64,000 nt of DNA from NCBI GenBank assembly GCA_036494575.1, contig DASXOE010000154.1, positions 1-64,000 of the forward strand, read 5' to 3'. The stretch's first letter is position 1, and each line of letters opens with the position of its first letter. Positions 33,703 through 42,251 of the stretch are shown one piece after another. The notes below the pieces were generated by a model. The model was not told where the DNA came from, made no database searches, and saw only the letters and a program-made list of their open reading frames with translations. The DNA is from DASZFV01 sp036494575 (GTDB lineage Bacteria; Myxococcota_A; Polyangia; Fen-1088). The position numbers and the translations under genes were made by a program.

Positions 33703-34730
33703 GACGTCAGGCGCTCGTCTTCGCCGGGCCCCGCCGCGTCGAGGTCGTCGAGGACGAGCTCGCGGCGCCGCCCGCCGGGCACGTCCTCGTGAAAACGCGT
33801 GTCTCTGCCGTGAGCGCGGGGACCGAATTGCTCGTTTACCGCGACGAGCTGGCGCGCGGCCGCCCGCTCGACGAGAGCCTGCCGGCGCTCGCGGGCGGGT
33901 CCTTCGCGTTCCCCGCGCGCTATGGCTACGCCGCCGTGGGCGACGTCGTGGCCGCGGGCGCGGGCGTGCCCGGTGGCTGGCTGGGGCGACGCGTCTTCGC
34001 GCTGCAGCCACACGCGAGCGCGTTCGTCGCGCCGCTCGAGGGCGTCCTCGAAGTGCCGCCTTCCCTAGACGCCGAGCGCGCCGCGCTCTTCGCGAGCATG
34101 GAGACCGCTGTCAACCTCGTCCTCGACGGCGCGCCGCGCCTCGGCGAGCGCGTCGTCGTCCTGGGCCAGGGCGTCGTCGGGCTCCTCGCGACCGCGCTGC
34201 TCGCGCGGTTCCCCCTCGAGGCGCTCGTCGTCGTCGACACCGTCGCGACGCGCGCCCGACGCGGCCTCGCGCTCGGCGCCCACGCCGCCGTCGCCGATGT
34301 CACGGCGGCGCGCGCCGCGCTCGTGGGGGCCGGCGGCGCCGGCGTCGGCCCCGAGCGGGGCGCCGACCTGACGTTCGAGCTCACGGGCAACCCGGCCGCC
34401 CTCGACGACGCGCTCGCGCTCACGGGCCGCGAGGGGCGCGTCGTCGTCGGCTCGTTCTACGGCGGCAAGCGCGCGCCCGTCGACCTCGGCGCCCACTTCC
34501 ACCGCGGACGGCTCACGCTGCTCAGCAGCCAGGTGAGCCACATCGCGCCGGCTCTCACGGGCCGCTGGGACCGCGCGCGCCGCCGCGCCGCGGCCTGGGA
34601 CGCGCTCGCGCGCTTCGACGCCGCGGCCGTCGTCACGCACCGCTTCGCGCTCGGGCGCGCCGCCGAGGCCTATGCGCGCCTCGACGCGGGCCCCTCCGAG
34701 GCGTTACAAGTTCTCCTCACTTACGAGTGA
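33699..34730 (+). CDS. MDR-superfamily dehydrogenase (zinc-type alcohol dehydrogenase-like)
   Basis: 343 residues. N-terminal GroES-like half and C-terminal Rossmann half with VVVLGQGVVGLLATALLARFPLEALVVVD as the NAD(P)-binding betaalphabeta. The position of the catalytic zinc Cys reads SAVSAGTELLVYR, so the Cys is absent; this SxGTE-type loop is seen in a branch of MDR enzymes that are often annotated as zinc-binding dehydrogenases (bacteriochlorophyllide dehydrogenase BchC has a similar loop). The substrate is unknown. Fully within the RibD-C/PTPS/GT operon. Confidence 0.88.
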   Translation: MRRQALVFAGPRRVEVVEDELAAPPAGHVLVKTRVSAVSAGTELLVYRDELARGRPLDESLPALAGGSFAFPARYGYAAVGDVVAAGAGVPGGWLGRRVFALQPHASAFVAPLEGVLEVPPSLDAERAALFASMETAVNLVLDGAPRLGERVVVLGQGVVGLLATALLARFPLEALVVVDTVATRARRGLALGAHAAVADVTAARAALVGAGGAGVGPERGADLTFELTGNPAALDDALALTGREGRVVVGSFYGGKRAPVDLGAHFHRGRLTLLSSQVSHIAPALTGRWDRARRRAAAWDALARFDAAAVVTHRFALGRAAEAYARLDAGPSEALQVLLTYE

Positions 34731-34744
34731 AAGAGCGGAACGAC

Positions 34745-35143
34745 ATGAGTCGATACACGGTCGGCGTCCTTCGCGAGTTCATCGCGTCCCACTTTCTCTT
34801 CGGCGGGGATTGGGGCCGCGAGAATCAGCCGCACGCGCACCACTACCGCATGGAGACGATCTTCGCGGGCGACGAGCTCGACCGCCACGGCTACCTGCTC
34901 GACATCGCAGTCGTCAAGCAGCACCTCGACGGTCTCGTGGCGCGCTTTCGCGACAAGATGCTCAACGACCTGCCCGAGCTCGGGGGCCGCAATCCCGGGC
35001 TCGAGCCCTTCGCGCGTGCTCTCGCCGAGGGCCTGTCCCGCGCGCTCCTCCCGGCGCTGCCGCCGCGCACGCTGACGGCGCTCATGGTGAAGCTGTGGGA
35101 GGACGAAGAGGCCTTCGCGACGTACACCCTCTCGTTTCCCTGA
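34745..35143 (+). CDS. 6-pyruvoyl-tetrahydropterin synthase/QueD-family protein with Glu at the catalytic Cys position
   Basis: 132 residues, single T-fold domain. Zinc ligands are His16 (ASHF), His30 and His32 (PHAHHY). In PTPS and QueD the catalytic Cys lies four residues before the HGH motif; here that position is Glu26 (RENQPHAH) and the central Gly is Ala31. Glu at this site marks the PTPS-III branch, which can make 6-hydroxymethyl-dihydropterin and replace FolB; the match is a motif observation. The C-terminal WEDEEAFATYTLSF retains the family Glu. It is 14 nt after the MDR gene and 12 nt before the glycosyltransferase gene. Confidence 0.9.
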   Translation: MSRYTVGVLREFIASHFLFGGDWGRENQPHAHHYRMETIFAGDELDRHGYLLDIAVVKQHLDGLVARFRDKMLNDLPELGGRNPGLEPFARALAEGLSRALLPALPPRTLTALMVKLWEDEEAFATYTLSFP

Positions 35144-35155
35144 GCGCTGGACCGC

Positions 35156-36235
35156 ATGCGCATCGCCTTCGTCCTGCTCGGCGACCTCGCCCGCGTCTCG
35201 GGCGGGTTCGTTTACGATCGCATGCTCGTCGAGCGCCTGCGCGCGCGCGGCCACGTCGTCGACGTCGTGCCGCTGCCCTGGCGCTCGCGCGCGCGCTCGG
35301 TGACGGCGAACGTGCGGCCGCTCCCGCCCGTGCTCGCCGCCGCGGACGTCGTCGTTCAAGACGAGCTCTGCCACGCCGCGGTCTTCGCCAGCAACCGTCA
35401 GCTCCGGCGCGCCGGCATTCCGGTGGTCGCGCTCGTCCACAACGTCGCAAGCGCCGGGTCGCGCAAGCGTGGGCCCGGGCCGTCGCTCGGGCGCGCGCTC
35501 GAGCACCGTTATTTGCGCACCGCCGACGGCATCGTCGCCGTCTCCGAAAGCACGTTGCGCGACGCGCGCGCGCCGCTCGTGCGCGACGTCCCGAGCGTCG
35601 TCGCACGGGCCGGCCGTGACCACCTGCCCGCGCGCCGGCCGGGCGCCGCCGCGGTCGCCGCGCGCGCCCGCGCGCCCGGGCCGCTGCGCGTGCTCTCCTC
35701 GGCGGCGGTCGTGCGCGCCAAGGGCCTGCACCGCCTCGTCGAGGGGCTCGCGCGCCCCGGCGCCGGCTCGCTCGAGCTCGACGTCGCGGGCGCCCTGGAC
35801 GTCGAGCCCGCCTACGCGAGAAAGGTGACCGCCCTCGTCGCGCGCTCGGGCTTGGGGGCGCGCGTGCGCCTGCACGGCCTCCTGACGGGCGACGCGCTCT
35901 GGTCGCTCTACGCGCGCGCCCACGTCCTGGCGCTGCCCTCGGATCGTGAGTCGTATCCGCTCGCCGTCGTCGAGGCGCTCGGCTACGGGCTGCCCGCGCT
36001 CGTCACCGACCAGGGCGGCGCGCGCGAGGTGTTGGGCGACGGGCCGCAAGGACTCTGCCTGCCACCGGACGACGTCGGCGCCTGGGCGGCGGCGCTCGCG
36101 GCGTTCGCGGTCGATCGCGCGCGCCTCGCGCGCGCCGGGCGCGCGGCCCTCGAGCGCTTCGCGGCGCTCGGCACCTGGGACGACGTCGCGTCACGGGTGG
36201 AGGCGCTCTGCGCGCGCGTCGCCGTCCGCCGCTGA
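35156..36235 (+). CDS. Glycosyltransferase family 4 (GT-B) protein
   Basis: 359 residues. MRIAFVLLGDLARVSGGFVYDRMLVERLRARGH is the typical GT4 N-terminal strand and Gly loop; the C-terminal domain has VRLHGLLTGDALWSLYARAHVLALPSDRESYPLAVVEALGYGLP with the Ex7E donor-binding motif and VTDQGGAREVLGD. It transfers a nucleotide-activated sugar to an unknown acceptor. As the last gene of the RibD-C/MDR/PTPS operon, a pterin-like or polyol acceptor is conceivable. Its 3' end overlaps 45 nt of the convergent CDP-alcohol phosphotransferase gene. Confidence 0.9.
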   Translation: MRIAFVLLGDLARVSGGFVYDRMLVERLRARGHVVDVVPLPWRSRARSVTANVRPLPPVLAAADVVVQDELCHAAVFASNRQLRRAGIPVVALVHNVASAGSRKRGPGPSLGRALEHRYLRTADGIVAVSESTLRDARAPLVRDVPSVVARAGRDHLPARRPGAAAVAARARAPGPLRVLSSAAVVRAKGLHRLVEGLARPGAGSLELDVAGALDVEPAYARKVTALVARSGLGARVRLHGLLTGDALWSLYARAHVLALPSDRESYPLAVVEALGYGLPALVTDQGGAREVLGDGPQGLCLPPDDVGAWAAALAAFAVDRARLARAGRAALERFAALGTWDDVASRVEALCARVAVRR

Positions 36236-36964
36236 GCGCGTCACGAGCCGCCACTCGCCCGCGAACAACGCCAGCGTCGGCAACATCGCCACCGTCGCCA
36301 TCGTCCACGTCAAGGCGCGCGGCAGCAGCGGGAACAGCGCGGCCGCGACGAACGTCATCTGCACGCCCGCGAAGAAGCGCGCGCGCGGATCGGGCTTCAG
36401 GCGCTCGGGGAACGCCACCCGCCCGAGCGTCCGACGCAGCCGGAGGGCGAGCCCGAACGCGGGATAAGCGAGCGCCAACGCCAGGTACCAGGGCGGCAAG
36501 CGCCCCCAGCGCACGCCGACGAGTGGCGCCACGAACAGTCCAAGCGCGTCCGTCGTCACGTCGAGCCGAGCCCCCAGGGCCGTCACGCCCGCCGTCCGGC
36601 GCGCCAGCGCTCCGTCTGCCCTGTCGGCGAGCGCCGCGAGCGCGTAGAGCCCGCCGGGCAGCCAGCGCGCGCCGCCGGCCGGCGCCGGGCCGGCGACGAA
36701 CCCGGCGACGAGCGCGATCAAGAACCCGCGCGCGAGTGTCACCCAGGTGGCTTGCGAGAGCGCGCCGCGCTCGTCGGCGGCGCGGCCGCGGCGAAGGCGG
36801 CCCAAGAAAAGAACCAGCGAAAGCCACGTTACGGTTGCGACCAACGCGAAGCGCGACCAGACCACCGACGGGTCGTAAGACGCAAAACCCTTCGCGGCCA
36901 CGGTGATCACAGTCACGCCCGCGAACGTCAGCAAGATCGTTGACCGCTCTACACGCGGTGTCAT
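36191..36964 (-). CDS. CDP-alcohol phosphotransferase family membrane protein
   Basis: 257 residues from ATG 36964 (a frame extension to 37126 is not supported). The signature DxxDGxxARx8GxxxDxxxD is complete at residues 114-139 (Asp114, Asp117, Asp135, Asp139). About six to seven membrane helices. This family joins CDP-activated alcohols to lipid or soluble alcohols, for example phosphatidylglycerophosphate, phosphatidylinositol or di-myo-inositol-phosphate synthases; the substrate here is unknown. It converges on the glycosyltransferase gene with a 45-nt overlap of coding regions. Confidence 0.9.
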   Translation of the reverse strand: MTPRVERSTILLTFAGVTVITVAAKGFASYDPSVVWSRFALVATVTWLSLVLFLGRLRRGRAADERGALSQATWVTLARGFLIALVAGFVAGPAPAGGARWLPGGLYALAALADRADGALARRTAGVTALGARLDVTTDALGLFVAPLVGVRWGRLPPWYLALALAYPAFGLALRLRRTLGRVAFPERLKPDPRARFFAGVQMTFVAAALFPLLPRALTWTMATVAMLPTLALFAGEWRLVTRSAADGDARAERLHP

Positions 36965-37031
36965 GAAAATGCGCAGCCCGCGTTCTCCTTGATCCGAATC
37001 CTGCTCCTCTGGACACAAATAGGGAGAGAAG

Positions 37032-37367
37032 ATGACGGACTCACCGATCGATCGCCGCCGCCACGCCAGGTTCCAGCTGGGTCTTCCGGTCGGCGTGCGG
37101 CTCGCCGGTCGGCGCACGCCGATCATGGTCGAGCTCCTCGACGTCTCGGAATCGGGCGCGCGCTTTCGGGCCGCCGGCGCGGAGGTGCAGGTCGCGGAGC
37201 GCGCGGCGTTCGGCTTCGTCGTGCCCGAGCGGCCGAGCTGTCAGGCGCAGGGGTTGGTCGTGCGCGCCGATCGTTCGGGCCAGTTCGCGGGCCAGTTCGT
37301 GCTCGCGCTCGACGACACCAATGACGAGTTCGTCGGGTTCATCCGCCACCTCGCAGCCGAGGCCTGA
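37032..37367 (+). CDS. PilZ-domain c-di-GMP-binding protein
   Basis: 111 residues, a single PilZ domain. Both c-di-GMP contact motifs are present: RRRHAR (RxxxR, residues 8-13) near the N-terminus and DVSESGARF (D/NxSxxG) after the second strand. PilZ proteins convert c-di-GMP levels into motility or exopolysaccharide changes. Single gene with an AGGGAGAGA-type ribosome-binding site close upstream. Its position amid envelope genes fits surface regulation, but its partner is unknown. Confidence 0.93.
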   Translation: MTDSPIDRRRHARFQLGLPVGVRLAGRRTPIMVELLDVSESGARFRAAGAEVQVAERAAFGFVVPERPSCQAQGLVVRADRSGQFAGQFVLALDDTNDEFVGFIRHLAAEA

Positions 37368-37503
37368 CGCCCGCGACGCGGATCACGCTCGGGCGGCTCG
37401 GTTTAACACTACTTCACGGGCGGACAACGGCACTGCAACGCCAGCGTTCTAGACTTGTTCCGTGGGCGATGGACGCCCGCCAGAAAGAACGAGAGGGAAT
37501 CTC

Positions 37504-38055
37504 ATGGACACGGACATCACGAACGATACGAACACGGAGCTCGCGGGCGCGGCGCGCTCGCCACGCAGGCGCTTCTCGCGACGAATGATGGGGGCGGTCG
37601 CGGCGCTCGCGCTCGGCGGCGCCCTGTCGCTCTCGGTCGCGCAGGCGCGCGGCTTCGGCGGTCCCGAGGGCGCAGGCGTCGCAGCCTTTCGCATGCACAA
37701 GATCCTGGATCGCGTGGGCGCGACCGACGCGCAGAAGGCGCAGATCAAAACCATCTGGGAGGGGTTGCGGCCGCAGCTCAAGGCGCTCCGCGAGCAGCAC
37801 GGGGGGCTGCGCCAGCAGCTCACGCAGGCGATGACCGCCGCGACGATCGATCCGACGGCGATCGAGAAGCTGCGCCAGCAATCGGTCGGCGTCATGGACA
37901 AGCTGTCGTCCGTCATGACCCAGGGCTTCGTCCAGACGGCGCGCGTGCTCTCACCCGAGCAGCGCAAGCAGGCCGCGGCGGAGATCGAGAAGGCGCGCGA
38001 GCATCGGCGCGCTCACTTCGACGAGAACGGGCCTGCCGGAATGGGCGAGCCCTGA
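37504..38055 (+). CDS. Spy/CpxP-like periplasmic protein
   Basis: 183 residues from ATG 37504, with AGAGGGAA before it. A Tat-like N-terminus (RSPRRRFSRRMMGAVAALALGGALSLSVAQA) suggests export, with Arg residues before the hydrophobic core. The mature part is helical, with an ALREQHGGLRQQLTQAM helix and VLSPEQRKQAAAEI (LTxxQ-like motif). Such proteins bind unfolded or metal-stressed substrates in the periplasm. Followed by two more small envelope genes on the same strand, probably one transcript. Confidence 0.82.
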   Translation: MDTDITNDTNTELAGAARSPRRRFSRRMMGAVAALALGGALSLSVAQARGFGGPEGAGVAAFRMHKILDRVGATDAQKAQIKTIWEGLRPQLKALREQHGGLRQQLTQAMTAATIDPTAIEKLRQQSVGVMDKLSSVMTQGFVQTARVLSPEQRKQAAAEIEKAREHRRAHFDENGPAGMGEP

Positions 38056-38107
38056 GCGGGCACGGGCGCTTTGACCACGTCCGCGTCGGGGGTGTAGACA
38101 TCGAGGG

Positions 38108-38518
38108 GTGAACGTTCGTTCGCCAGCGATCTCGCCAACGATCTTGGTCGCCGCGGCGGTGCTGGTCGCCTCCGCGGCGCCGGCGCGCGCCGAGTCACCC
38201 GGCGGCGCCGCGCCCGCGGAGACCGCGCCCGCGGAGACGGCACCGGCGGAGGCGCCGTCGGCGCCGGCGCGGCACGTCGAGGGCATCGGGTACTCGGACG
38301 AGGCGCCTCCGTCGCTGGCCGCGCCGCTCGTCGTGGCGCCCGCGCCGCTCGTGGCGGCTCCGCTCCCGAAGGCGAAGCGCGTCCCGCTCGCGCGTCGCTG
38401 GTGGTTCTGGGCGAGCCTCGGAACCGCGGCCCTGGGCGTGGTCCTGGCCGCGCTCTTCATCGGCCCGAAAGAGCCGTATTCGGGAAACGCCATGCCCGGT
38501 GTCGTACAGATTTTCTGA
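38108..38518 (+). CDS. Small membrane protein with signal peptide, unknown
   Basis: 136 residues from GTG 38108. Signal peptide about 1-28 (VAAAVLVASAAPARA), then an Ala/Pro/Glu low-complexity region containing tandem PAETA units, and a C-terminal membrane helix (RRWWFWASLGTAALGVVLAALFIG). The C-terminal WWFWxxxG-type segment is common in myxobacterial envelope proteins with PEGA or TPR partners, but no further domain is visible. Sits between the Spy-like and lipoprotein genes. Confidence 0.7.
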   Translation: MNVRSPAISPTILVAAAVLVASAAPARAESPGGAAPAETAPAETAPAEAPSAPARHVEGIGYSDEAPPSLAAPLVVAPAPLVAAPLPKAKRVPLARRWWFWASLGTAALGVVLAALFIGPKEPYSGNAMPGVVQIF

Positions 38519-38535
38519 ATGGACGAGCGCCGGTA

Positions 38536-39042
38536 ATGGACCTGCGCAGGCCACACCCGCGGTTCGACACTTCCGCGCTCGTGCTGACGGCCTTGCTCAC
38601 CGCCGTGTCCGCCGGTTGTTTCGCGGACCCGACCGAGGTCGTGATCGTCGTCGATACCGATGCGGTTGCCTTCGCCGACTTCCAGCAGATCAACTACCAG
38701 CTCGGGCGCGGGTTTTCGCCGGGCTTCGAGAACGGCGCCTTTGCCAACGCCCTGCCCATGCCGTCGACCGTGGGCGTAACGCCGTCGGGCCCAGGAACGA
38801 CGACCTTCGAGGTGGTCGTGATTTTCACGGGCAACACGGGACAGCCGTTCCTGCAGCGCAAGGTTTCGAACATTCCCTTCGTCCCCGATCAGATGCGCGC
38901 GCTGTTCATCCCGATGCTGAAGGGTTGCGCGTGCAACGGCACCAACTGCCCGCACGCGCTCGACGACGGGTGCCGCGACATCACGGCACCCGTCCTGACG
39001 TCGTTCGACGAGAGCAACCTCCCGCGCCTCGGCTCTCAGTAA
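38536..39042 (+). CDS. Lipoprotein of unknown function
   Basis: 168 residues from ATG 38536. The lipobox is VSAGC at about residue 27. The mature part starts EVVIVVDTDAVAFADFQQINYQLGRG, a strand-helix pattern like other 'VxDTD' myxobacterial lipoproteins, and includes a Cys-rich segment CACNGTNCPHALDDGC. Function unknown. Follows the small membrane protein by 17 nt. Its stop overlaps the convergent YXWXPG protein by 7 nt. Confidence 0.78.
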   Translation: MDLRRPHPRFDTSALVLTALLTAVSAGCFADPTEVVIVVDTDAVAFADFQQINYQLGRGFSPGFENGAFANALPMPSTVGVTPSGPGTTTFEVVVIFTGNTGQPFLQRKVSNIPFVPDQMRALFIPMLKGCACNGTNCPHALDDGCRDITAPVLTSFDESNLPRLGSQ

Positions 39043-39476
39043 CCTGGCGGAGCCCAGTAGCCGTCTTGCCAGGCCCACTGGGCGCCGTCCCACGCCCAGG
39101 TGCCGGGGAGCCAGACCCAGCCGGCGTAGGGACGGACGCTGGGCGCGCCGAGCCAGACGCGGGTCGTGCCGCGCCAGCCCCAGTGACCCGCGACGGGCCC
39201 GACGCCATAGCCGAAGCGGGGCCCGCCGTAACCGGCGTGCCCGCCGTAACCGGCGTGAGCGCCGTACGCCGCGTGGCCCGCGAAGGCTCGCGGCGCCACG
39301 GCGACGTGGGGCACGAACGCCGGACGCGAGGCGAAGCCGCCGCGCCAGCCGCCGCTGGCGTGCGCCACCGGCGCGGCATGACCGCCGCCACGCCAACCTT
39401 GCGCAGAGGCCGGCTTGGCGGTCCCCAGCAACAATCCGAGAATGGGCAACGCGAACGAAAGTGCGACGCGCTTCAT
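39036..39476 (-). CDS. Secreted Gly/His/Trp-rich protein (YxWxPG type)
   Basis: 146 residues. Signal peptide 1-25 (cut after PASA). The middle is Gly/His/Ala-rich with AGYGGHAGYGG repeats. The end is a Trp/Tyr motif pair, YAGWVWLPGTWAWDGAQWAWQDGYWAPPGY, as in the YXWGxW/YxWxPG families of small secreted proteins. Function unknown; a surface-binding or metal-binding role is possible from the His content. Single gene; convergent with the lipoprotein gene, 7 nt overlap. Confidence 0.8.
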   Translation of the reverse strand: MKRVALSFALPILGLLLGTAKPASAQGWRGGGHAAPVAHASGGWRGGFASRPAFVPHVAVAPRAFAGHAAYGAHAGYGGHAGYGGPRFGYGVGPVAGHWGWRGTTRVWLGAPSVRPYAGWVWLPGTWAWDGAQWAWQDGYWAPPGY

Positions 39477-39551
39477 GATCGTGAACCTCCATCCATAGGA
39501 CGGCGGTCGAGGCGCGCTTATTCCGGCGAAACCCGGGGAGATCTGGCTGAA

Positions 39552-40958
39552 TCAGATCGGAACGCGGGTCTTTTCGAGCGAGGCGACGTCGGCGATGATG
39601 CCGCGCAGGCGGTCCTCGACGAGGGCGCGGATCTCGGCGAGCCGCGGCGGCGTGTCGGCCTCGAAGCGCATGACGAGCACGGGCCCCGTGTTCGAGGCGC
39701 GCACGAGACCCCAGCCGACATTGCGGCCGCCGTCCTCGAACATCACGCGCGCGCCGTCGACGTCGACGACCTCGTAGCGGTCGCTGAACCAGCTCACGGC
39801 GCGCTTGACGACCTCGAACTTCAGGTCGTCCGGGCACGGCATGCGGATCTCGGGCGTGTTGTGCAGGACCGGCAGCGTGTCGAAGAGCTGCGCGAGCGTC
39901 TTCGGCGATTGCGTGAGCAGCTCGATGAGGCGCAGGCCCGCGTAGACGGCGTCGTCGAAGCCGAACCAGCGATCGGCGAAGAACATGTGCCCCGACATCT
40001 CGCCCGCCAGCGCGGCGTTCTCTTGCTTCATCTTCACCTTGATGAGGGAGTGGCCGACCTTCCACATGATGGCCCGGCCCCCGCGGCTCGTGATGTCATC
40101 GAAGAGGGCCTGGCTGCACTTTACCTCGCTGACGAAGGTCGCGCCGGGCTGGCGCGTGAGGATGTCGCGCGCGAACAGCATGACGAGCTGATCTCCCCAC
40201 AGGATGCGGCCCTGGCCGTCAACGGCGCCCACGCGATCCGCGTCGCCGTCGAGGGCGATGCCCACCTCGGCGTCCGAGGCCCGCACGCGCGCCACGAGGT
40301 CGACGAGGTTCTCGGGCACGGTCGGGTCGGGGTGGTGGTTGGGGAAGCGACCGTCGGGGTCGCAGTAGATGCCGTCGGCGTCGAGGCCGAGCTTGGCGAG
40401 GATGGGCAGGATCGCGAGCCCTCCCGTGCCGTTGCCGCCGTCGACGACGATCTTGAAGCGGCGCGGTCCGAGCTGGATGTTCGCCGCGACATAGTCGACG
40501 TAGTCGCGCAGGATGTCGTGGTCGCTGGCGGTGCCCGCGGGCGCGTCCGCGCGAAAGGCGCGCGTCTCGATGCCCGTGCGCAGCTTCTGGATCTCGGCGC
40601 CGTGGATCGTGCTCTTGCCGTGCACGACCTTGAAGCCGTTGTCCTCGCCGGGGTTGTGGCTCGCCGTGATCATGACGCCGCCGTCGGCGTGCAGGTGGAA
40701 GACCGAGAAGTAGAGCGCGGGCGTGTGCACGATGCCGACGTCGACGACGTCGAGGCCGGAGGCGAGCAGCTCGCGCTTGAGAACGGCGTGGATGCGCGGC
40801 GACGATAAGCGGCAGTCGCGGCCGAGCGTGATGCGGCGCGCGCCGCGCTCGGCGAAGTACGCGCCCATCGAGCGGCCTAGATCGGTGACGAAGGCGTCGG
40901 GGAAATCCTCTTCCGCGTGGCCGCGGATGTCGTACTCGCGAAAGACTCTCGGGTTCAT
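39552..40958 (-). CDS. Phosphomannomutase/phosphoglucomutase
   Basis: 468 residues, a four-domain alpha-D-phosphohexomutase that converts mannose-6-P to mannose-1-P (and often glucose-6-P to glucose-1-P). Seen: FREYDIRG at the N-terminus, GVMITASHNPGEDNGFKV with the phospho-Ser, ALDGDADRVGAVD metal loop, and VSEVKCSQALFDDI. The sugar-binding GEMSGHMFF loop is intact (usual GExSGH). Length matches AlgC (463). Located 28 nt downstream of manC, giving a two-gene GDP-mannose route. Confidence 0.95.
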   Translation of the reverse strand: MNPRVFREYDIRGHAEEDFPDAFVTDLGRSMGAYFAERGARRITLGRDCRLSSPRIHAVLKRELLASGLDVVDVGIVHTPALYFSVFHLHADGGVMITASHNPGEDNGFKVVHGKSTIHGAEIQKLRTGIETRAFRADAPAGTASDHDILRDYVDYVAANIQLGPRRFKIVVDGGNGTGGLAILPILAKLGLDADGIYCDPDGRFPNHHPDPTVPENLVDLVARVRASDAEVGIALDGDADRVGAVDGQGRILWGDQLVMLFARDILTRQPGATFVSEVKCSQALFDDITSRGGRAIMWKVGHSLIKVKMKQENAALAGEMSGHMFFADRWFGFDDAVYAGLRLIELLTQSPKTLAQLFDTLPVLHNTPEIRMPCPDDLKFEVVKRAVSWFSDRYEVVDVDGARVMFEDGGRNVGWGLVRASNTGPVLVMRFEADTPPRLAEIRALVEDRLRGIIADVASLEKTRVPI

Positions 40959-40986
40959 GGGCGACTCGGGGTCGAGCGCGGTGATT

Positions 40987-42105
40987 CTAGAGCAAATCCT
41001 GGCGGCCGGACTTCTTGGCGGCCTCGACGATCTTCTTGACGTCTTGCGCGAGGGCCTTCGGCACGACGAGGACAGCGTCCTTCGTCACGACGACGACGAG
41101 ATCTTTGACGCCGACGACGCCCACGAAGGGCGCTCCCTCGTCGGCGATCACGAGGCTGCCTTCGCTGTCGACGACCGTGGCGCCACCCAGCACGACGTTT
41201 CCTTCTTTGTCGGCGGGGCGGATCGTCGCGACGGCCGCCCAGCTGCCCACGTCGTTCCAGCCGAAGGCGCCGGGCAGCACGCGCAGGCCCCCGGCCTTCT
41301 CCATGATGCCGTTGTCGATGGAGATGCTGGGCGTCGCCGCGTAACGCGCGCGCACGACGGCCGCGGCCGCGGCGTCGTCTCGCGCGGCCACGGCCGCGTC
41401 GAGCACGTCGGCGAGCGCCGGCAGGTGGCGGCGCGCCTCCTCGAACATGCGCCCCGCCGTGAGGAAGAACATGCCCGAGTTCCACAGGTAACCCTTCGAG
41501 GCGACGTACTCCTCGGCCTGGGCGAGGTTCGGCTTCTCGACGAAGGCGGCCACGTCGTGCGCGCGCGCGCCGTGCGGCCGCGCGCCCAACTGAGAGCCGA
41601 CGCGGAGGTAGCCGAAGCCCGTCTCGGCGTGCGTCGGCGTGATGCCGATCGTGACGATGGCCTCGCGTCCCTCGGCGAGAGCGGCGCGCAGCAGGCGCTC
41701 GTACGCGGGCTCGTCGCCGATGAACGGATCGGCGGGGAGCACGGCGATGACGGCGTCGGGGCCGGCGCGCCGCGCCGCGACCACGGCGCCAAGGCCCACG
41801 GCGGGCGCCGTGTTGCGTGGCACGGGCTCGGCGATGACGTTGGCGGCCGGCAGGTCCGGTACGGCGGCGCGAACCTGCGCCTCCTGGTCGGCGGCCGTGA
41901 CGACCAGCGTGTTTTCGAGGCCCACGACCGTTTGCGCGCGGCGCACGGCGGCCGCGAGGAGCGATTCGGTGCCGCCCAACGTCAGGAGCTGCTTCGGCCG
42001 CGCGCGGCGGCTCGAGGGCCAAAGGCGCGTCCCGCCACCGCCCGCGAGGATGACCGCGAAGGCGGCGACCGCGGAAGCCGGGCTCGTCGCTCGGGGTTGA
42101 GACAT
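40987..42105 (-). CDS. manC: Mannose-1-phosphate guanylyltransferase
   Basis: 372 residues from ATG 42105 (a longer frame is not supported). It makes GDP-mannose from mannose-1-P and GTP. Seen: the nucleotide-binding VILAGGGGTRLWPSSRRARPKQLL and FVEKPNLAQAEEYV signature. It has the GT-A nucleotidyltransferase domain but lacks the isomerase domain of two-domain ManC proteins, so it is monofunctional. With the PMM/PGM it supplies GDP-mannose for polysaccharide or glycoprotein synthesis, such as the capsule or slime of Myxococcota; the sugar acceptor is not known. Confidence 0.94.
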   Translation of the reverse strand: MSQPRATSPASAVAAFAVILAGGGGTRLWPSSRRARPKQLLTLGGTESLLAAAVRRAQTVVGLENTLVVTAADQEAQVRAAVPDLPAANVIAEPVPRNTAPAVGLGAVVAARRAGPDAVIAVLPADPFIGDEPAYERLLRAALAEGREAIVTIGITPTHAETGFGYLRVGSQLGARPHGARAHDVAAFVEKPNLAQAEEYVASKGYLWNSGMFFLTAGRMFEEARRHLPALADVLDAAVAARDDAAAAAVVRARYAATPSISIDNGIMEKAGGLRVLPGAFGWNDVGSWAAVATIRPADKEGNVVLGGATVVDSEGSLVIADEGAPFVGVVGVKDLVVVVTKDAVLVVPKALAQDVKKIVEAAKKSGRQDLL

Positions 42106-42251
42106 CGTCGCGGCGCACTCTAACAAACGGCACCCCGGTCGCAAGCGAGCGGCCGGCCGGCGCGCGCGCGGGTTGAATTTCGGCGCGCGGCGATGCGCGA
42201 CACCGCAAAATTGCCGCGGGCGACCCCGTGGCGGCGTGATATTTTGCAGAG

